Shown here: positions 22,860 to 35,859 of the stretch, in pieces
Position numbering within the stretch: the first letter of the stretch is position 1
How the letters are laid out: each line of letters starts with the position of its first letter
Notes under the pieces: model-generated
Databases searched by the model: none
What the model was told of the DNA's origin: nothing
The model's input: the letters and a program-made list of their open reading frames with translations, nothing else
Source: Hybos culiciformis
Taxonomy: Eukaryota; Arthropoda; Insecta; Diptera; Hybotidae
Assembly: GCA_964007475.1 (NCBI GenBank)
Contig: OZ023275.1
Location: forward strand, 33,646,029 to 33,710,028
Length of the DNA: 64,000 nucleotides
Reading direction: 5' to 3'
Position numbers and translations under genes: made by a program

Positions 22860-24755
22860 ATTGTTGCACGCCGTCATGATCTTAAACTTATTGTTACGTC
22901 AGCAACAATGGATTCAACAAAATTTTCAACATTTTTCGGCAATGTACCGACATTTACAATACCTGGTCGAACATTTCCAGTTGAAATTTTTTACGGCAAA
23001 AATACAACTGAAGATTATGTGGATGCAGCCGTAAAACAAACTTTACAAATTCATTTGCAACCAACTGAGGGTGACATATTAATTTTTATGCCCGGTCAAG
23101 AAGACATTGAAGTTACTTGCGAAGTTTTAGCTGAAAGAATAACTGAAATTGAAAATGCACCAAAATTATCAATTTTACCAATTTATTCACAATTGCCATC
23201 AGATTTGCAAGCAAAAATATTTCAAAAATCGCCAGAGGGCTTAAGAAAATGTGTCGTTGCAACAAATATCGCTGAAACTTCTTTAACTGTTGATGGTATT
23301 ATTTTTGTAATTGATTCAGGATATTGTAAATTAAAAGTTTATAATCCTCGAATTGGTATGGACGCTTTACAAATTTATCCAATTTCACAGGTAATATTAA
23401 GTTTTTCTTTAAATTTTAGTGTAGAGCTAAAAATACAAATTTTAAATTTACTTATTGAAACTAATTTATATTTAAATTGTAGGCAAATGCGAATCAAAGG
23501 TCAGGTCGTGCTGGTCGTACTGGTCCTGGACAAGCTTTTCGTTTATATACTGGTAGACAATATAAGGACGAACTACTTCCATTAACGGTACCTGAAATAC
23601 AAAGAACCAATCTAGCAAATACTGTATTATTGTTAAAATCACTTGGAGTAGTCGATTTATTGCAATTTCATTTTATGGATCCACCACCACAAGATAATAT
23701 TTTGAATTCATTGTATCAATTATGGATTTTGGGAGCATTAGACCATACCGGTGCACTTACTCCACTTGGTCGTCAGATGGCTGAATTTCCATTAGATCCA
23801 CCACAATGTCAAATGTTGATTGTTTCTTGTCAAATGGAATGCAGTTCCGAAGTTTTAATTATCGTTTCAATGCTGTCTGTTCCGTCCATATTTTACCGTC
23901 CAAAAGGTCGAGAAGAAGAGGCAGATGGTGTTCGGGAAAAATTTCAAGTGCCCGAATCCGATCATTTAACATATTTAAATGTTTATTTACAATGGAAGCA
24001 AAACAAGTAAGCTAATTTTCAATGTTCGATATGGTGAAGAATTTCTTTCTCATTTTGTTTAATAAAATGTAAATTTTATTATTAAATTTCAGTTATTCGT
24101 CTAATTGGTGTAATGAACATTTTATTCATATAAAAGCAATGAGAAAAGTTCGAGAAGTTAGGCAACAATTGAAAGACATTATGGAACAGCAAAAGTTGAC
24201 TGTCAGATCCTGTGGCTCTGATTGGGACATTGTTCGAAAATGTATTTGTTCAGGTATTTATTATATATTAATATTTTACATAATTAATTATTGAATAATT
24301 TAAATATTTTTTCCATTACAGCATATTTTTACCAAGCAGCTCGACTCAAAGGAATAGGAGAATACGTAAATTTACGTACTGGAATGCCTTGTCATTTACA
24401 TCCAACTTCAGCTCTCTACGGTTTGGGAACAACACCAGATTATGTTGTATATCATGAACTGATTATGACAGCAAAAGAGTACATGCAATGTGCAACTTCA
24501 GTAGATGGTTATTGGCTAGCTGAATTGGGTCCAATGTTCTTTTCAGTTAAAGAAACTGGTCGAAGTGGCCGTGAGAAAAAAAAGCAAGCCGCAGAACATC
24601 TAAAAGAAATGGAAGACCAAATGCAGAAAGCTCAACAACAAATGGAAGAAGATAAAATTAGGGCTGAGAAAAGACATGAAGCAATGTCTCATAAGCAAGA
24701 AATTGTAACTCCAGGAGCTACACCTCGCAGAACTCCATCGAGAATAGGTTTATAA
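22860..24755 (+). CDS. DHX38: DHX38/Prp16 DEAH-box splicing helicase, C-terminal half
   Basis: Four exons (22860-23390, 23483-24006, 24093-24253, 24322-24755) join in phase with GT-AG introns and end in TAA-flanked IGL*. The protein starts at motif III (LIVTSATMD), then has the FMPGQEDIE segment, motif V ([13 protein letters not shown]), motif VI ([10 protein letters not shown]), the winged-helix/ratchet region and the OB-fold, and ends in a charged coiled tail with [11 protein letters not shown], which closely matches the DHX38 C-terminus (TPRRTPARFGL). Prp16 remodels the spliceosome between the two steps of splicing. The N-terminal part, with the P-loop and DEAH motif, must be encoded by upstream exons that I cannot find in the window. 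The ORF starting at an ATG at 22848 is false: the acceptor TTTTCAG lies at 22853-22859. Confidence 0.95.
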
Positions 24756-27700
24756 TAGGCGTAACTGCATAATAGATGAAAATAAAAATAAAAATTAATT
24801 TAAGCAAAAAATGTATGCCCTTACTAGTTATTGTGAAAGTTATAAAAATATTTGTATCATATTTATTTCTTCATAATACAATTTAATTATGAAATTAAGG
24901 CAAGATAGGATTTTTTATTTCAAGGACATTTTTTTAGAACTTCAAGACAATTAGGAAATCATTAATTTAATATGCTTAAACATATCGTTTAATGAATGAT
25001 TGCAATATTATTCAATTGAGAAATCTATTAAATTTTCACAACTTCGAGATCCTTAACTTTCATTCAACTGGATTCAAATTTCTCAAACGACATTATACAT
25101 ATTTGTAAATAACATGAAAAAATTAGCCGTTAACTATATACAGATGAAAAAATTTGAAAACAATGATTTGAGCAATTTGGAAATGATATAAAACTACATA
25201 CATGAAAACTGAAATCTCATTTCATAATGAAGATTTTATTATTTAGGTATGCAATAAAATTTGTTTTCATCTAATATTTTCTACTAGCTTGTTTTGAAAA
25301 TTTGTTATGGCAATACCGTAACAATTTCTCTGCACATTAAATTCAATGTAAATATGTATAGTTGAATGTTGATAAAAATTTAGTGCCATTTCTATATAAA
25401 CGACAATTTTATTGAAATAAATAAAACCACAATTTTTTAGAAGCAGAACATAAGTATTTTTTGTAGGTAAAAACATATTGATATTCAATCACTATAAGTT
25501 AATTTTTTTTCATTGAAATAAAAAAGTGATATGAATATTAACAGATAATAAGATTAAACAATATTCTTTAAGCCGAACTATTCCGATAAATTATAATTTG
25601 CAAAGATTACTTTCCTTTTTATCTGAGATAACAAAAAAAATCAATAAAAGTGAATTATGATTTTGGCACCAAAGTTATCGCTTTCTTTCGGTTTATTTGA
25701 TTTTATATATATTTGTTATAATTTAATGATTATTTGAAGGTGAAAAAAATTAATAAAAAATCTTAAAAAAAAATATTGCGTAAAAAAAAACTCTTCATTG
25801 AAAAAGAAAAGGGATCCAAAAATATGTTACATAAAGGTTTATACAGTCATAAAATTAGTAGATTTATATATAAGTATCTAATAGATACTTTGCTGCACAT
25901 CAATATGGTTTGCTTCCCAAAACGACATTAATAATACATATTATAATATCGTTTTTTTTTATATTAATTTTGTAAAGTACAAAACAGATTGTCTGCAAAC
26001 TATTTTAAACAAAATAAAAACAACAATAAATCGTATATTAAATTTTTAATTCAAAAAATGTTTATTTTTCTGTAAAAATAATCAATCTGCAGCTGCTCAC
26101 AGTGTTCTGTTCAAATTAAAAAAAGAAAAAAAGAAAATTATAATAACAATAATTATTATTGTACCTATTTGAAAAAAATAAAATAAAAAAAATTTTAGTA
26201 TTTATTTGTGCGTTTCATGAAAAAGACATGTAATTTATAATAAAATTTCGGGGCATGTTAATTTTCATATAATAATATCGGCGGGATATACGATTGACCG
26301 GCAAAAACAGTTTCTTGCTTTCGTTTTCTTGTATTTTTTTTTTTTAATTATTTTTAAAAGAAAATAATAATAATAAAAAAAAAAATTTTAAAATAATAAT
26401 AACACTATTTAGGTAATTCATATTAATTATTTTTATAATTATTTACAAAATTCATAATTATAAAATACTAGAAATTTTATGCGAATAAAAAAATTTTTTT
26501 GTTTTATTAATTTGGATTTTTAAACAAAAAAATTCATTTACGTAATTATGAAAAAATAATAAAACGAGTTATAAAAATTACGACGATGATATTTAATCAA
26601 AATGTCAAACTTATTTTTACCTTCTTATCATTAAATTTTTAAAAAGATAATTTAATTTAAAGTTGTATTTAAAATACCTGGTTGTCGATGTAAATTGAAG
26701 TGAACAATATAAATAAAAATCTTGAAATTATTATTATACCTATTTGTATGTATATGTTTCAAGTTCGTTTTTTTTTTTTTTTTTTTTTGTCGATATTATC
26801 TTTTTGAAATTTTTGAAAACATAAACATAATCAAAAGGAGCGAAAACTTCACAATAATTCCTACATATTATATATTTTATTAAAATTTCGTAATTCATTA
26901 TCAATAATTCGAATTGGACCAGAAAATAGTACCTATATGATATTTCTAGTAAGTTGGTAACTATTCTACTATAGCTAAAATCACTAACTGGAACTGGCAA
27001 AGGTTGTTTCATCATAAAAGAATTTTTTATTTTGATTAGAATCTTTATAAAAACGAAATAACTTCAGCTTTGCGCCGATTATAGGGTCCATTCATACATA
27101 GAATCGTGCACTTTAAAGAATTTTGTTAATAACTTGATCCCAACGTCATTTACCGGGTCCAAAACATTAAAAAAAAACTCAAACCGAACCTACGGTGTAA
27201 AGTTCAATAGCTCTTATGGAACAACAAATACTCCCACGATTTTATAACAAAGTTTTTAAATAAATTGAATTCTTTTAATATTATTATTTTTTCAAAATTT
27301 TCAATTAATACATTGTATAATTAAACAAAATTTCTAATTTCTATAAGATCCATTTCAAATTTTGTGAATTTCTATGAATTTTAATTGACGTATATTTTAA
27401 TTTTCAAATATATACATTTAAAAAATTTATAGTCTTCCTGGAAAAACATTATAAACAAGAATTTTTTTTTAACATTTATATTTTATACACTATTATTACT
27501 ACTAGTCATCTACGTACATAATATCTGTAACATTTTTCATACTTCGTAAAAAACTATTTTAATAAATTAATAGAAAAAAAAAAAAGTTTAAAGTTTTTAA
27601 AATCATAAATATTATGATAAATACCTATAGAAAAACATGCAAACCAAATTACAATAACAGAAAATGCATCAAATAAGCACATAACTGAAATGTAATAAAA

Positions 27701-28588
27701 TAAAACATATAAGAAAAGAAAAAATTTATGAAAAGTCAATAATATCTTAATTGACCTTTTTCAATTTAATTAAGATCAAGATTTCGCAGAAATACTTTAA
27801 AAAAAAACTACAATAATAAAATATGAATTAAAAACTGTATACAACAGAAGTGATTCACACATAAAAAATAATAATAATAATACTTAAATAAATAAAATAA
27901 AGTGACTTTGCCATTCATACAATAAGAAGCTGCTTATTAATACTAAAATAAATAACTAACTATAAAATCATTATATAAAAACAAAATCATTACGACTAAA
28001 TGTTCTTAATAACTATTAAAGGAAAAAACAAATTATTATTGATTTCTAAAACTCACAAAGGTAGGTTTGATCAATTAAATATTTATTGCTAACTACTTTT
28101 TTTTTTATGTTTTTCAAGTATAATTAATTTATAAATATTTTTAAAAATAAACGTAAACAATAAAATTGATAAATTTTATGATTCACATGAAAATAATTTT
28201 AAATGAAAGTGAAATAAATAAAACTATTCGAGTTTATTTTTATGATCCTCTATAAGTATTCCAATAGCAAAATTAACTCTATTGGTTGCTTCGTCGAAAT
28301 GTTTTTTTTTGTAAAACAAGACTATGTGAGAATATCTGAAAGAAAAACACTATTTATTAAATCCACTTTTTTTTTTATAGATTGATAGCTAATTGTGAAA
28401 CATATTATATAAGATTATATATTATTATATATTATATAACATACCAATTCAAAATGTTAAGAAAAAATTAAGATTACCATTAAAATGTATGTTAGAAGTG
28501 TTCAAATTTTGAATAAGCGATAGCATAAATAATTAATGAAATAATAATAATTTTTGTTTTGAAACAAAGCAAATAAAAATTAATTGCT
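24756..28588. other. Non-coding, AT-rich
   Basis: The 3' flank of DHX38 followed by homopolymer-rich intergenic DNA. A slightly less AT-biased stretch at 27060-27240 may be an old repeat but I cannot assign it. Short minus-strand ORFs (25267-25488, 26740-27015, 27554-27739) show no recognisable domain. Confidence 0.5.
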
Positions 28589-29305
28589 TACACAGAAAAA
28601 AATTTGCTCGTACTACTAACTAAATAATTCGTTAAAATCAACGAAAAATTCGTTATTTTGGCTACAACGAACATTTCGTTGAAAAAAGCTCGTAGTTCGT
28701 TAAAAAAGTTCGTTATACCCCAAAACCAAAAACCTTTCAAATTCTTCAGCAAAAACACCGCAAATACGAAAGAAAAAATTTACTTGACTAAATTTTTTTT
28801 TTCTTTTTTTTTTATTTATTTTTTTTTTATTTTTTTTTTATTTTTTTTTATTTTTTTTTATTTTTTTTTATTTATTTTTATTTTATTTTTTTTTTTATTT
28901 TTATTTTTTTTTTTATTTATTAATTTTTTTTATTTATGTTTCTATTTTTTTTATTTATTTTTTAAATTTTTTTATTTAATTTTTTTTATGCCCGCTTGTG
29001 GCTTCGAACCACTGTCCTAAACATTGCAATCCATCAACTCTGCCACTGAGCTATGAACTAAATTTACGGCAATGTGTAAAATGGAAAATATAAGTTCTGT
29101 ATGGATTGAAATTTTTGTTTCCCGTATTTAACGATAACGAACTTTTTTAACGAGTACTAAAAATGAAAAAAATGTTCGTAATAAGAAAATAAACGAAATT
29201 TACGTTACAAAAACGTAATTATTCATTATTTTTCGTTATCTTAACGAGAATGTCATTAACGAACTTTTTTGACGTAATGAGTACGAGCAAATTTTTTTCT
29301 GTGTA
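28589..29305. mobile_element. TA-flanked terminal-inverted-repeat element carrying a SINE
   Basis: Terminal inverted repeats CACAGAAAAAAATTTGCTCG (28591 and complement ending 29303) are flanked on both sides by TA, the duplication made by Tc1/mariner-type elements. The subterminal arms contain repeated AACGAA/TTCGTT words (left 28630-28710, right 29125-29290). There is no transposase, so it is non-autonomous. A tRNA-derived SINE has inserted in its middle. Confidence 0.8.
28796..29056 (-). mobile_element. tRNA-derived SINE or tRNA retropseudogene with long A-rich tail
   Basis: On the minus strand the head (29056 to about 28987) has an A-box-like TAGCTCAGTGGCAGAG and a B box GGTTCGAAGCC with a GTGG/CCAC T-stem, followed by a tail of about 190 bases of (A)7-8T repeats. 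It is flanked by the 9-bp direct repeat ACTAAATTT (28787-28795 and 29057-29065). The anticodon stem does not pair and the acceptor stem is lost, so it is not a functional tRNA. The T-rich plus-strand ORF here is an artefact of the tail. Confidence 0.75.
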
Positions 29306-30000
29306 GGTGGTGTTCTTTATTGATGATTTCATTTTTAAATTCAGTATGTTTTGAACTTGCGTAGGTAAAATTCACTACTATAGGTATTATTATTATACTA
29401 CGACTTAAAACTATATGATTCACTTTTGAGTAAGTTAAGATAAATGTAAAGCAATGAGTTCATTTTAATCAACAATCAATTTAAATAGAATTTTGAGATA
29501 AAAATTGTATTTTTTTTAGTGTTTCAATTAATAAAAAATTTATTTCAATATAATTTTAGGATTATTCTTTAAGGAAACAACTTTTTTTAATGAATAAAAT
29601 TTATTGAGTTAATTATTCAACTCAATAATTGATTATTTATGGGTATAGAAGTCGACACATCGTCGCGTCGTGACGTCTTAAAACTATTATTGTACAACAC
29701 CTAATTCAAAATGAATATTATTTGAATTTATGTATGAATAAAATTGGCATACTTTAGTCATCTTTTTTTGCGACATTAAATATATGAATAAAAATAACAA
29801 ACAAATTGTTATTATTAAAAAAAAAAAAACTTTGAATTGATAAAATTCTGAATTATTATTTTTTTTAATATTAAATTATCGGAATTTCGTTAAGATAAGC
29901 AAATTTACATACAGTCATATTCTTGAAATTGAGGAAAACTAAGGCCATTTATACAATTTCTTCAATTTATGAAACTTCTTGGTTAATATTTATTTTATAC
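29306..30000. other. Non-coding, AT-rich
   Basis: No feature recognised. Confidence 0.5.
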
Positions 30001-30925
30001 TAGTCGAAATACCCGGCTTCGCACGGTACTCCCGAACTTATATTAATATCAAAACGCGTTAATCCAGATTTCGTGCACTAAAAAAAACAGAATTTCAAAA
30101 TTTGTTGAATAGCCACTTCGCCGGTGCCTTAACACATCCAGTCTTCTAAATAGTCGATTCGGGACCAACGCTATAATATTTTATCGGAATATACCTAAAT
30201 TGCATTTTGTGCACTAAAAAAACAGAATTTTAAAATTTGTTAAATATCCACTTCCCCGGTGCCTTAACACATCCAGTCTTCTAAATAGTCGATTCGGGGC
30301 CAACGCTATAATATTTTATCGGAATATACCTAAATTGCAAAACCGCCTCCTAAGGTAGCCCCCCGTTGGTGCTATTTTCAAAATTTCGAAATTTGTTGTA
30401 TAGCCCCCCAATTGACCCCTGGGACGGTTGGCGGCCTTTCAACATCCAGTTTTTTAAATAGGCTTTTCGGGTCCAACGCTACAATATTTTATCGGAATAT
30501 ACCTAAATTCCAAAACCGCCTTCTAAGGTAGCCCCCCCGTCGGGGCTTCGGATCGAAATTTCTAGTATCCTATAACCATCTCAGGTCCCAGTGCTACTTA
30601 ACTTCAAAATTTCGAATTTTGTACTATAGCCCCCCCCAATTGAGCCCTGGGACAACGGTTGGGGGCCTCTCAATATCCAGTTTTTTAAATGGAGTTATCG
30701 GGTCCAACGCTACTATATTTTTTGGAAATATACCTAAATTTCAAAACCGGCTTCTAAGGTAGCCCCCCCGCCGGGGCCTCGGATTAAAATTTCTAGTAGC
30801 CTATAACCATCTCGAGCCCCAATGATACTTAACTTCAAAATTTTAGCCAAATCGGTCCAGCGGTTTAGGCGTGATTGAGGACAGAGGACAGAGAACAGAG
30901 AATTTTCATTTTTATTTATTAGATG
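30001..30925 (+). repeat. Interspersed repeat with four internal direct repeats
   Basis: It begins ACTAGTCGAAATACCCGGCT followed by TCGCACGG and ends near ATCGGTCCAGCGGTTTAGGC plus a GTGATTGAGGACAGAG tail. Inside, a block containing ATCCAGT, an AAATAG-type stretch, CCAACGCTA and CGGAATATACCTAAATT recurs four times (last phrase near 30184, 30310, 30490 and 30724), with C-rich insertions in the later copies. Such CCGGCTTCGC... and ATCGGTCCAGC... ends are familiar in insect interspersed repeats, perhaps RTE-type 3' ends. There is no coding capacity. Confidence 0.6.
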
Positions 30926-31726
30926 TTTACTAAATTTTATTAATTTCGATGAAAAATCTTTAAGAATTAACACTCAATGACACAATAATATAGCTCTCAG
31001 CTTCGAATTTGATTTGATTTTCGCTTATATATAATATAAATTGAGTATTCAAAAATTCAACTAATAACCATTTATTGTCACTGTCAAAATGAAGCGATAA
31101 GGCCAATAATATCTTTATTTTTCCTTCGAAAAAAAAGTAAGATTCTTGACAATGATAACGATTGAGACACACAAAAATGATGATTAACCCAATAACTAAT
31201 GTTAAAAATAATTCCAATAAGTATGACTAATATGTAGTACTATTAAAGGTAAGTACATAAAATATCCATAATTGTATTTCTTTTTTAAATATTTGAGCTT
31301 GACGTAATTGTTCTGCTGACAAAAATTCAGTAAATCGTTATCAATGCCTTAGGAGAAATATTAAATATTTGTTTTTTTTTCTTTATTTTTTTGAAGAAAT
31401 AACAATAAACAATGATAATTTCAAAGAATTTTGTCTTTTAGGAAAATGTGTGTTTTATGTTTACTTAAAAAAAAATATGTGAAAAGAAATATGTTTTTAA
31501 TGTGTCCAAAATTTACTTTTTATCAGTTGTCATACTCATATTGCTATATCATAAAAATGTTCAAATAGTTTTTTTTATTATAAGTGCGAGATCACTAAAA
31601 AAAATACACTTATATTGCAATTATATACTTTAAAAAAGTGCACATATTTTCAATGGAAACAGTTTTAAATATTGAAGCGAATGACAGCAACAAATAATTT
31701 TTTTTTCACTCATCTACATTGCAATC
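30926..31726. other. Non-coding, AT-rich
   Basis: No feature recognised; the minus ORF at 30960-31217 has no recognisable domain. Confidence 0.5.
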
Positions 31727-31908
31727 TTAGAGCCCGTTCCCAAACTGAGACTATTTTAAATCGAATTGTTTTACGTCAAAAAATCTTGATTTGTAAAATA
31801 ATTGTAAAATTTCAGCTGTAAAATCGTGTCTTTCCGAAATTAGAAATTCTAAAAATTAAAAAATTTTTTCAGTTTCTAAAATAGTCTCAGTTTGGGAACG
31901 GGCTCTTA
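31727..31908. mobile_element. Harbinger-like MITE
   Basis: A 176-bp element (31730-31905) with near-perfect terminal inverted repeats that begin GAGCCCGTTCCCAAACTGAG and continue for almost 30 bases. The flanking TTA on both sides matches the 3-bp TWA duplication of PIF/Harbinger transposons. It has no coding capacity. Confidence 0.85.
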
Positions 31909-34066
31909 GTGTACATATACATTCTTTCTTACTATTTTGTGGAAGCAATCAAGGTTGTTTAGTTACTTAAGTCATTCAATTTGCGAATATTTATTGTACA
32001 ATATTGATTTTTTATTGAAGAAACTAGTTCGAGATTTTTTTTTAACATACCTAAGAAGTGTAAGAATGTTTTATCAGCATTTGTATTTACATATAGCCGA
32101 CTAGAGAAATGATTTATTGCATTTATTCAAATACATTTAAAATATAAATTTTATTTTGTGGTTTTGCAAACCGGAAAATTATTATAACGATAAAATTATA
32201 AATAACATATGTTGCTAGCATTGGGAAATTTTTCAAATAAATAATTTTCTAATTAAATAAAAAATTTATATTTTTTTTTAAATAAATAATAAATTTTAAG
32301 AAATATGTATTTGCAATAAAATTTTAGCAAAATATTTTGCGAATTGGTGATTTATTTTGATTCTTAAATAATTTCAAAATTATACATTATTATAGTCCTT
32401 TTTGAAGTGTCGCAGATAATATATGAGATAATATTTGAGTCCTAAAATTTGAAGACCTTTGGTTTTTCAATTAATAATCAATCTTATTTTAAATGTTTTA
32501 AAAAAAAACTAAAAGAATATAAAACAAACCCTTAAATTTTCACTTTTGAATTTCACTGATTATTTATTTCGGTTAACTTTCAAAAGTTGAAATAAATTTT
32601 TATCAGAATTTTAATTAAATAAATATTAATCTGTTTTGAAATTCTTTACGTTCATAATATTAAATTGTTTTTTTTTTTTTTTTCAATTTAATAAAGTTGA
32701 AAAAAATGTTGAGACATATGGTTTAAAAAAATAATAATATTTTGGTAAGGAAAAACCGCACAATGGAAACCTTTGTGTTGTGAATTGTGATTTCAAAACA
32801 AATAAATATGAAATAATATATGCACGACTAATGCACTCAGGGATCTAAAATGTTTATATTGTTAATGTTATTGCACTAAGCAGACGGTAACTCTCAAATA
32901 AAAAACTATTTTTTTTTGTTGTTTTAAAATGGAAAAAAAGGTTTGCGATTCATTAGACTAAAATATTTTATGACTCAACTCTAATTAGTTTTAGTCAAAC
33001 TAAAGGTTGAACGTGATTTTATTCTCTTTAAAAAACCCAGGAATTATTTACCCGGACGTGACTATACCTGAATAGTTCTACATGGTTTGAGAATAAAAAT
33101 AATAGGTAGGTACACTAGTCTTTTTCTTTTAGTAATTTTTGTCTAATACATACATTTTGTGTTGAAAATAAGATGGAATTATGCCACACATAAATTATTT
33201 CTTATATTAAAATTAGATTTTGATTTTGTATGAAAGCTAAAATTATAAATTAATTAATTGAATACTTATGTCTTCAGAAATATTTTAGTGACTTTTTAGA
33301 TCTGAAAAAAAATGCACAACATTAAAAATAAAATTTAATTTCATGTAAACAAGACTTGTTAAATAAAGGTGAAGGTAAATTTAATACATGTATAAAAAAG
33401 CAATTTAACACTATACCATCAAAATTATTTTCCAGGTGTTATTTAAAAATCTTTTCAATTTCATTTCAAGCTGCAAAGGTAGAGTTAAAAGATTACAATC
33501 TCATGATTTGATTGCATTCTTTTGAGGGGAAAATAAATAATAAATACTTTCAACACTACTACTTAGGTTAAATAAATGAATTTTGAACTTTTAGATATTA
33601 CATTAAAAACATTATTTTGCGTGACATTCACATATTTATACATAACATTTATAAAAAAATACGCTTATAAATAAAAAAAAAAAAGTGTTAAAAGGAAATA
33701 AAACAATTAGATATTAGATCGAAATCACGTTATTATAATATCTGTAAATAATTGGATTACAGCGACCACGTGAAGCAGTTGGTGTACAGTACTGAGTGCA
33801 AAAATTATAAGTCAAAGGTTATTAGATGTTTTTAAACAAGAATGCAAGAAAGTTGAAAATCATGGTTATGAAAATAGTTATTAATCAATATTAGAAATAA
33901 GTGAGAATATATTATATTTACGACTTGAGTTACTTTTACCCTAATAACGAGCTAAAAATAAGAATAACGTTAAAAGTCTTTAACTTCAAACTTCGTTCCC
34001 AATAAAAACTTTTATTTTAGAAAATAATATTTAATTTATTGATTACATTACTAGTTTCATAAGGGA
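31909..34066. other. Non-coding, AT-rich
   Basis: No gene or element recognised. Confidence 0.5.
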
Positions 34067-34285
34067 GTGCCGAACTTACATTAATGTCAAATGTTTATGT
34101 GGGCGAAAAAAATGTCAAATGTTTATGTGGGCGAAAAAAAAGGGAGCTTGACCGTCGAGGTTTCAGATCCAAATTCCTTGTACCCTATAACATTTCTAGT
34201 CTAGATAATTTCAAAGTTTCAGAAAAATCGGTCCAGCGATTTAAGCGTGATTGAAGACAGAGAAACCGAGTTTTTCATTTTCGTT
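34067..34285 (+). repeat. Second copy of the 30-kb interspersed repeat family (3' end)
   Basis: It shares the terminal phrase AATCGGTCCAGCGATTTAAG followed by CGTGATTGAAGACAGAG with the repeat ending at 30925, in the same orientation. Near its start AATGTCAAATGTTTATGTGG plus GCGAAAAAAA is tandemly duplicated. It is 5'-truncated. Confidence 0.6.
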
Positions 34286-34771
34286 TATATTAAATTTTAC
34301 CTCATAAAAATTTCAATAAAAAATCATTCTAAAATATACGCCTAGTTTAAAATCTATTTGACAGATTCAAATTATTTTAGAATTATTGGGAGTTTCATTT
34401 CCTCATAATAAGAATGTTGTTATACATTTTTTAAGTTTAATAAAATAAGCAATTGCAGATTTATATTTTTTTAAATGAGGGTGATCGGGATGACTGTGTG
34501 TAATAATTATTCCTTTTTATATATATCACTTTTTCGAAAGGTAAAAAATGTCGTTTTTACTCTTAACAAAACAATAAAATATATGTATGCAAAAAATGTA
34601 ATTCAATTTCAAATATTCCTGAATAGAAGTTTATATATTTTTTTCTTCCACATCCTGGAATATGAAATTTTATAGAATAAATATTTTTTTTTACATAATA
34701 TTTTTGGAAAAAAAATTAATAAAATAACTAACATTTTATTAATAAGTGTAAACAATTCATTTAGATTCACT

Positions 34772-35128
34772 TGAATGCCGACGATTTACTGCTAGTTGTT
34801 TATTTATGTTTGACTTATTGACGAACAAGATTGATTGTCCTGATTTGTCTATTAATCAAGCTTTTTAATTACTCCATTTCATCGCACAGTTTATGGTTTC
34901 TTTGAGCCTTTATCTAATGCAATAAGAAATTTTAGTTTGTGCTATGAGATCATAGATTTCAATCTCTTTAGACTTGTAATTAGAAATAGAGTAAATGATT
35001 TTATTAGTAAAAATTTACTAAATATATTATTGTTTGAATTTTTTAACTAGTTTTAATTCTTATTTAATAAAATTTTATAATATATTAATTGTTAATGTAA
35101 TCTGTAAAGGTTTTATTCCTGGTAAATG
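34772..35128 (+). pseudogene. LINE ORF2 C-terminal relic
   Basis: The translation of 34860-35050 gives TPFHRTVYGFFEPLSNAIRN and then a stretch resembling the C-termini of the two other LINEs here (HRTNYGQHEPINRM; HRKNYGFYEPISNC). Just upstream, RRFTASCLFMFDLLTNKIDC parallels the RRKFMSTMFAFDIVAGNIDC of the 46-kb relic. A stop and frame break separate the two blocks. This is an old, extremely 5'-truncated insertion ending in a tetranucleotide tail. Confidence 0.75.
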
Positions 35129-35129
35129 A

Positions 35130-35208
<79 letters not shown>

Positions 35209-35222
35209 GTAAATAAATAAAA
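35129..35222 (+). repeat. (AAAT)n microsatellite, LINE 3' tail
   Basis: About 23 tandem AAAT units, nearly perfect. They follow directly on the LINE relic and match the short AATAAATA tails of the two other LINEs, so this is an expanded element tail. Confidence 0.9.
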
Positions 35223-35859
35223 TTGTTTGTTGTACTTAACTAAAAATTATGTATGTACATACATATAAAGTAAATATAATTTCCTCTACCCACAAATTGT
35301 TTAAGAAATATTTTCCAAATTTAAATATATTTGTTTTTATCACTTTCAATTTAACTGAGTATACAGTATGCAATTTAATTTATTTCACTCAAGTGCATTA
35401 ATTACTAAAAATATTAATTTCGAGAAATAAAAAACAAATTATAATAAAGTTTTAATGCCAGAAGAACTATTAAAGGCAAAAAAAGCAAATATGACCCTAA
35501 TTTGAATACTCCATGGTAATGGGGTACTTAATATCTTCAAAATTATATCGAGCAAATATTTGGAATTAGATTGAAATTGAACTAATAACTTAATATTGGC
35601 ATTTTTAATATTAAATTATAAAAGTTTATCTGAGAGTTCATAGTAATAATAATAACTTATTACTACTTTTCCGAACCTTATCATAATCATTGAAATACAT
35701 ACAATTTTTATTCTTTCACTACATAACCAAAAACAACTATATATGCTTTTCCTTTTAAATTATATTTTGATTTTTATAAAAATTTGTTATAAATAAGACC
35801 AGTAATGGAAATCGAGCCCGCCACACCCACATAAACAAATATTTCTGTCTACGTGCTGG
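35223..35859. other. Non-coding, AT-rich
   Basis: No feature recognised. Confidence 0.5.

Noticed and set aside
22848..23585. Start codon and 245-aa protein at 22848
   Set aside because: The ATG lies in the intron before a TTTTCAG acceptor, and the C-terminal residues after 23390 come from reading through a donor.
28658..29020. 120-codon Phe-rich plus-strand ORF
   Set aside because: It is the translated complement of the SINE's A-rich tail.
28987..29056. Functional tRNA gene (minus strand)
   Set aside because: A and B boxes are present, but the acceptor and anticodon stems do not pair and the piece has an A-rich tail and target duplication.
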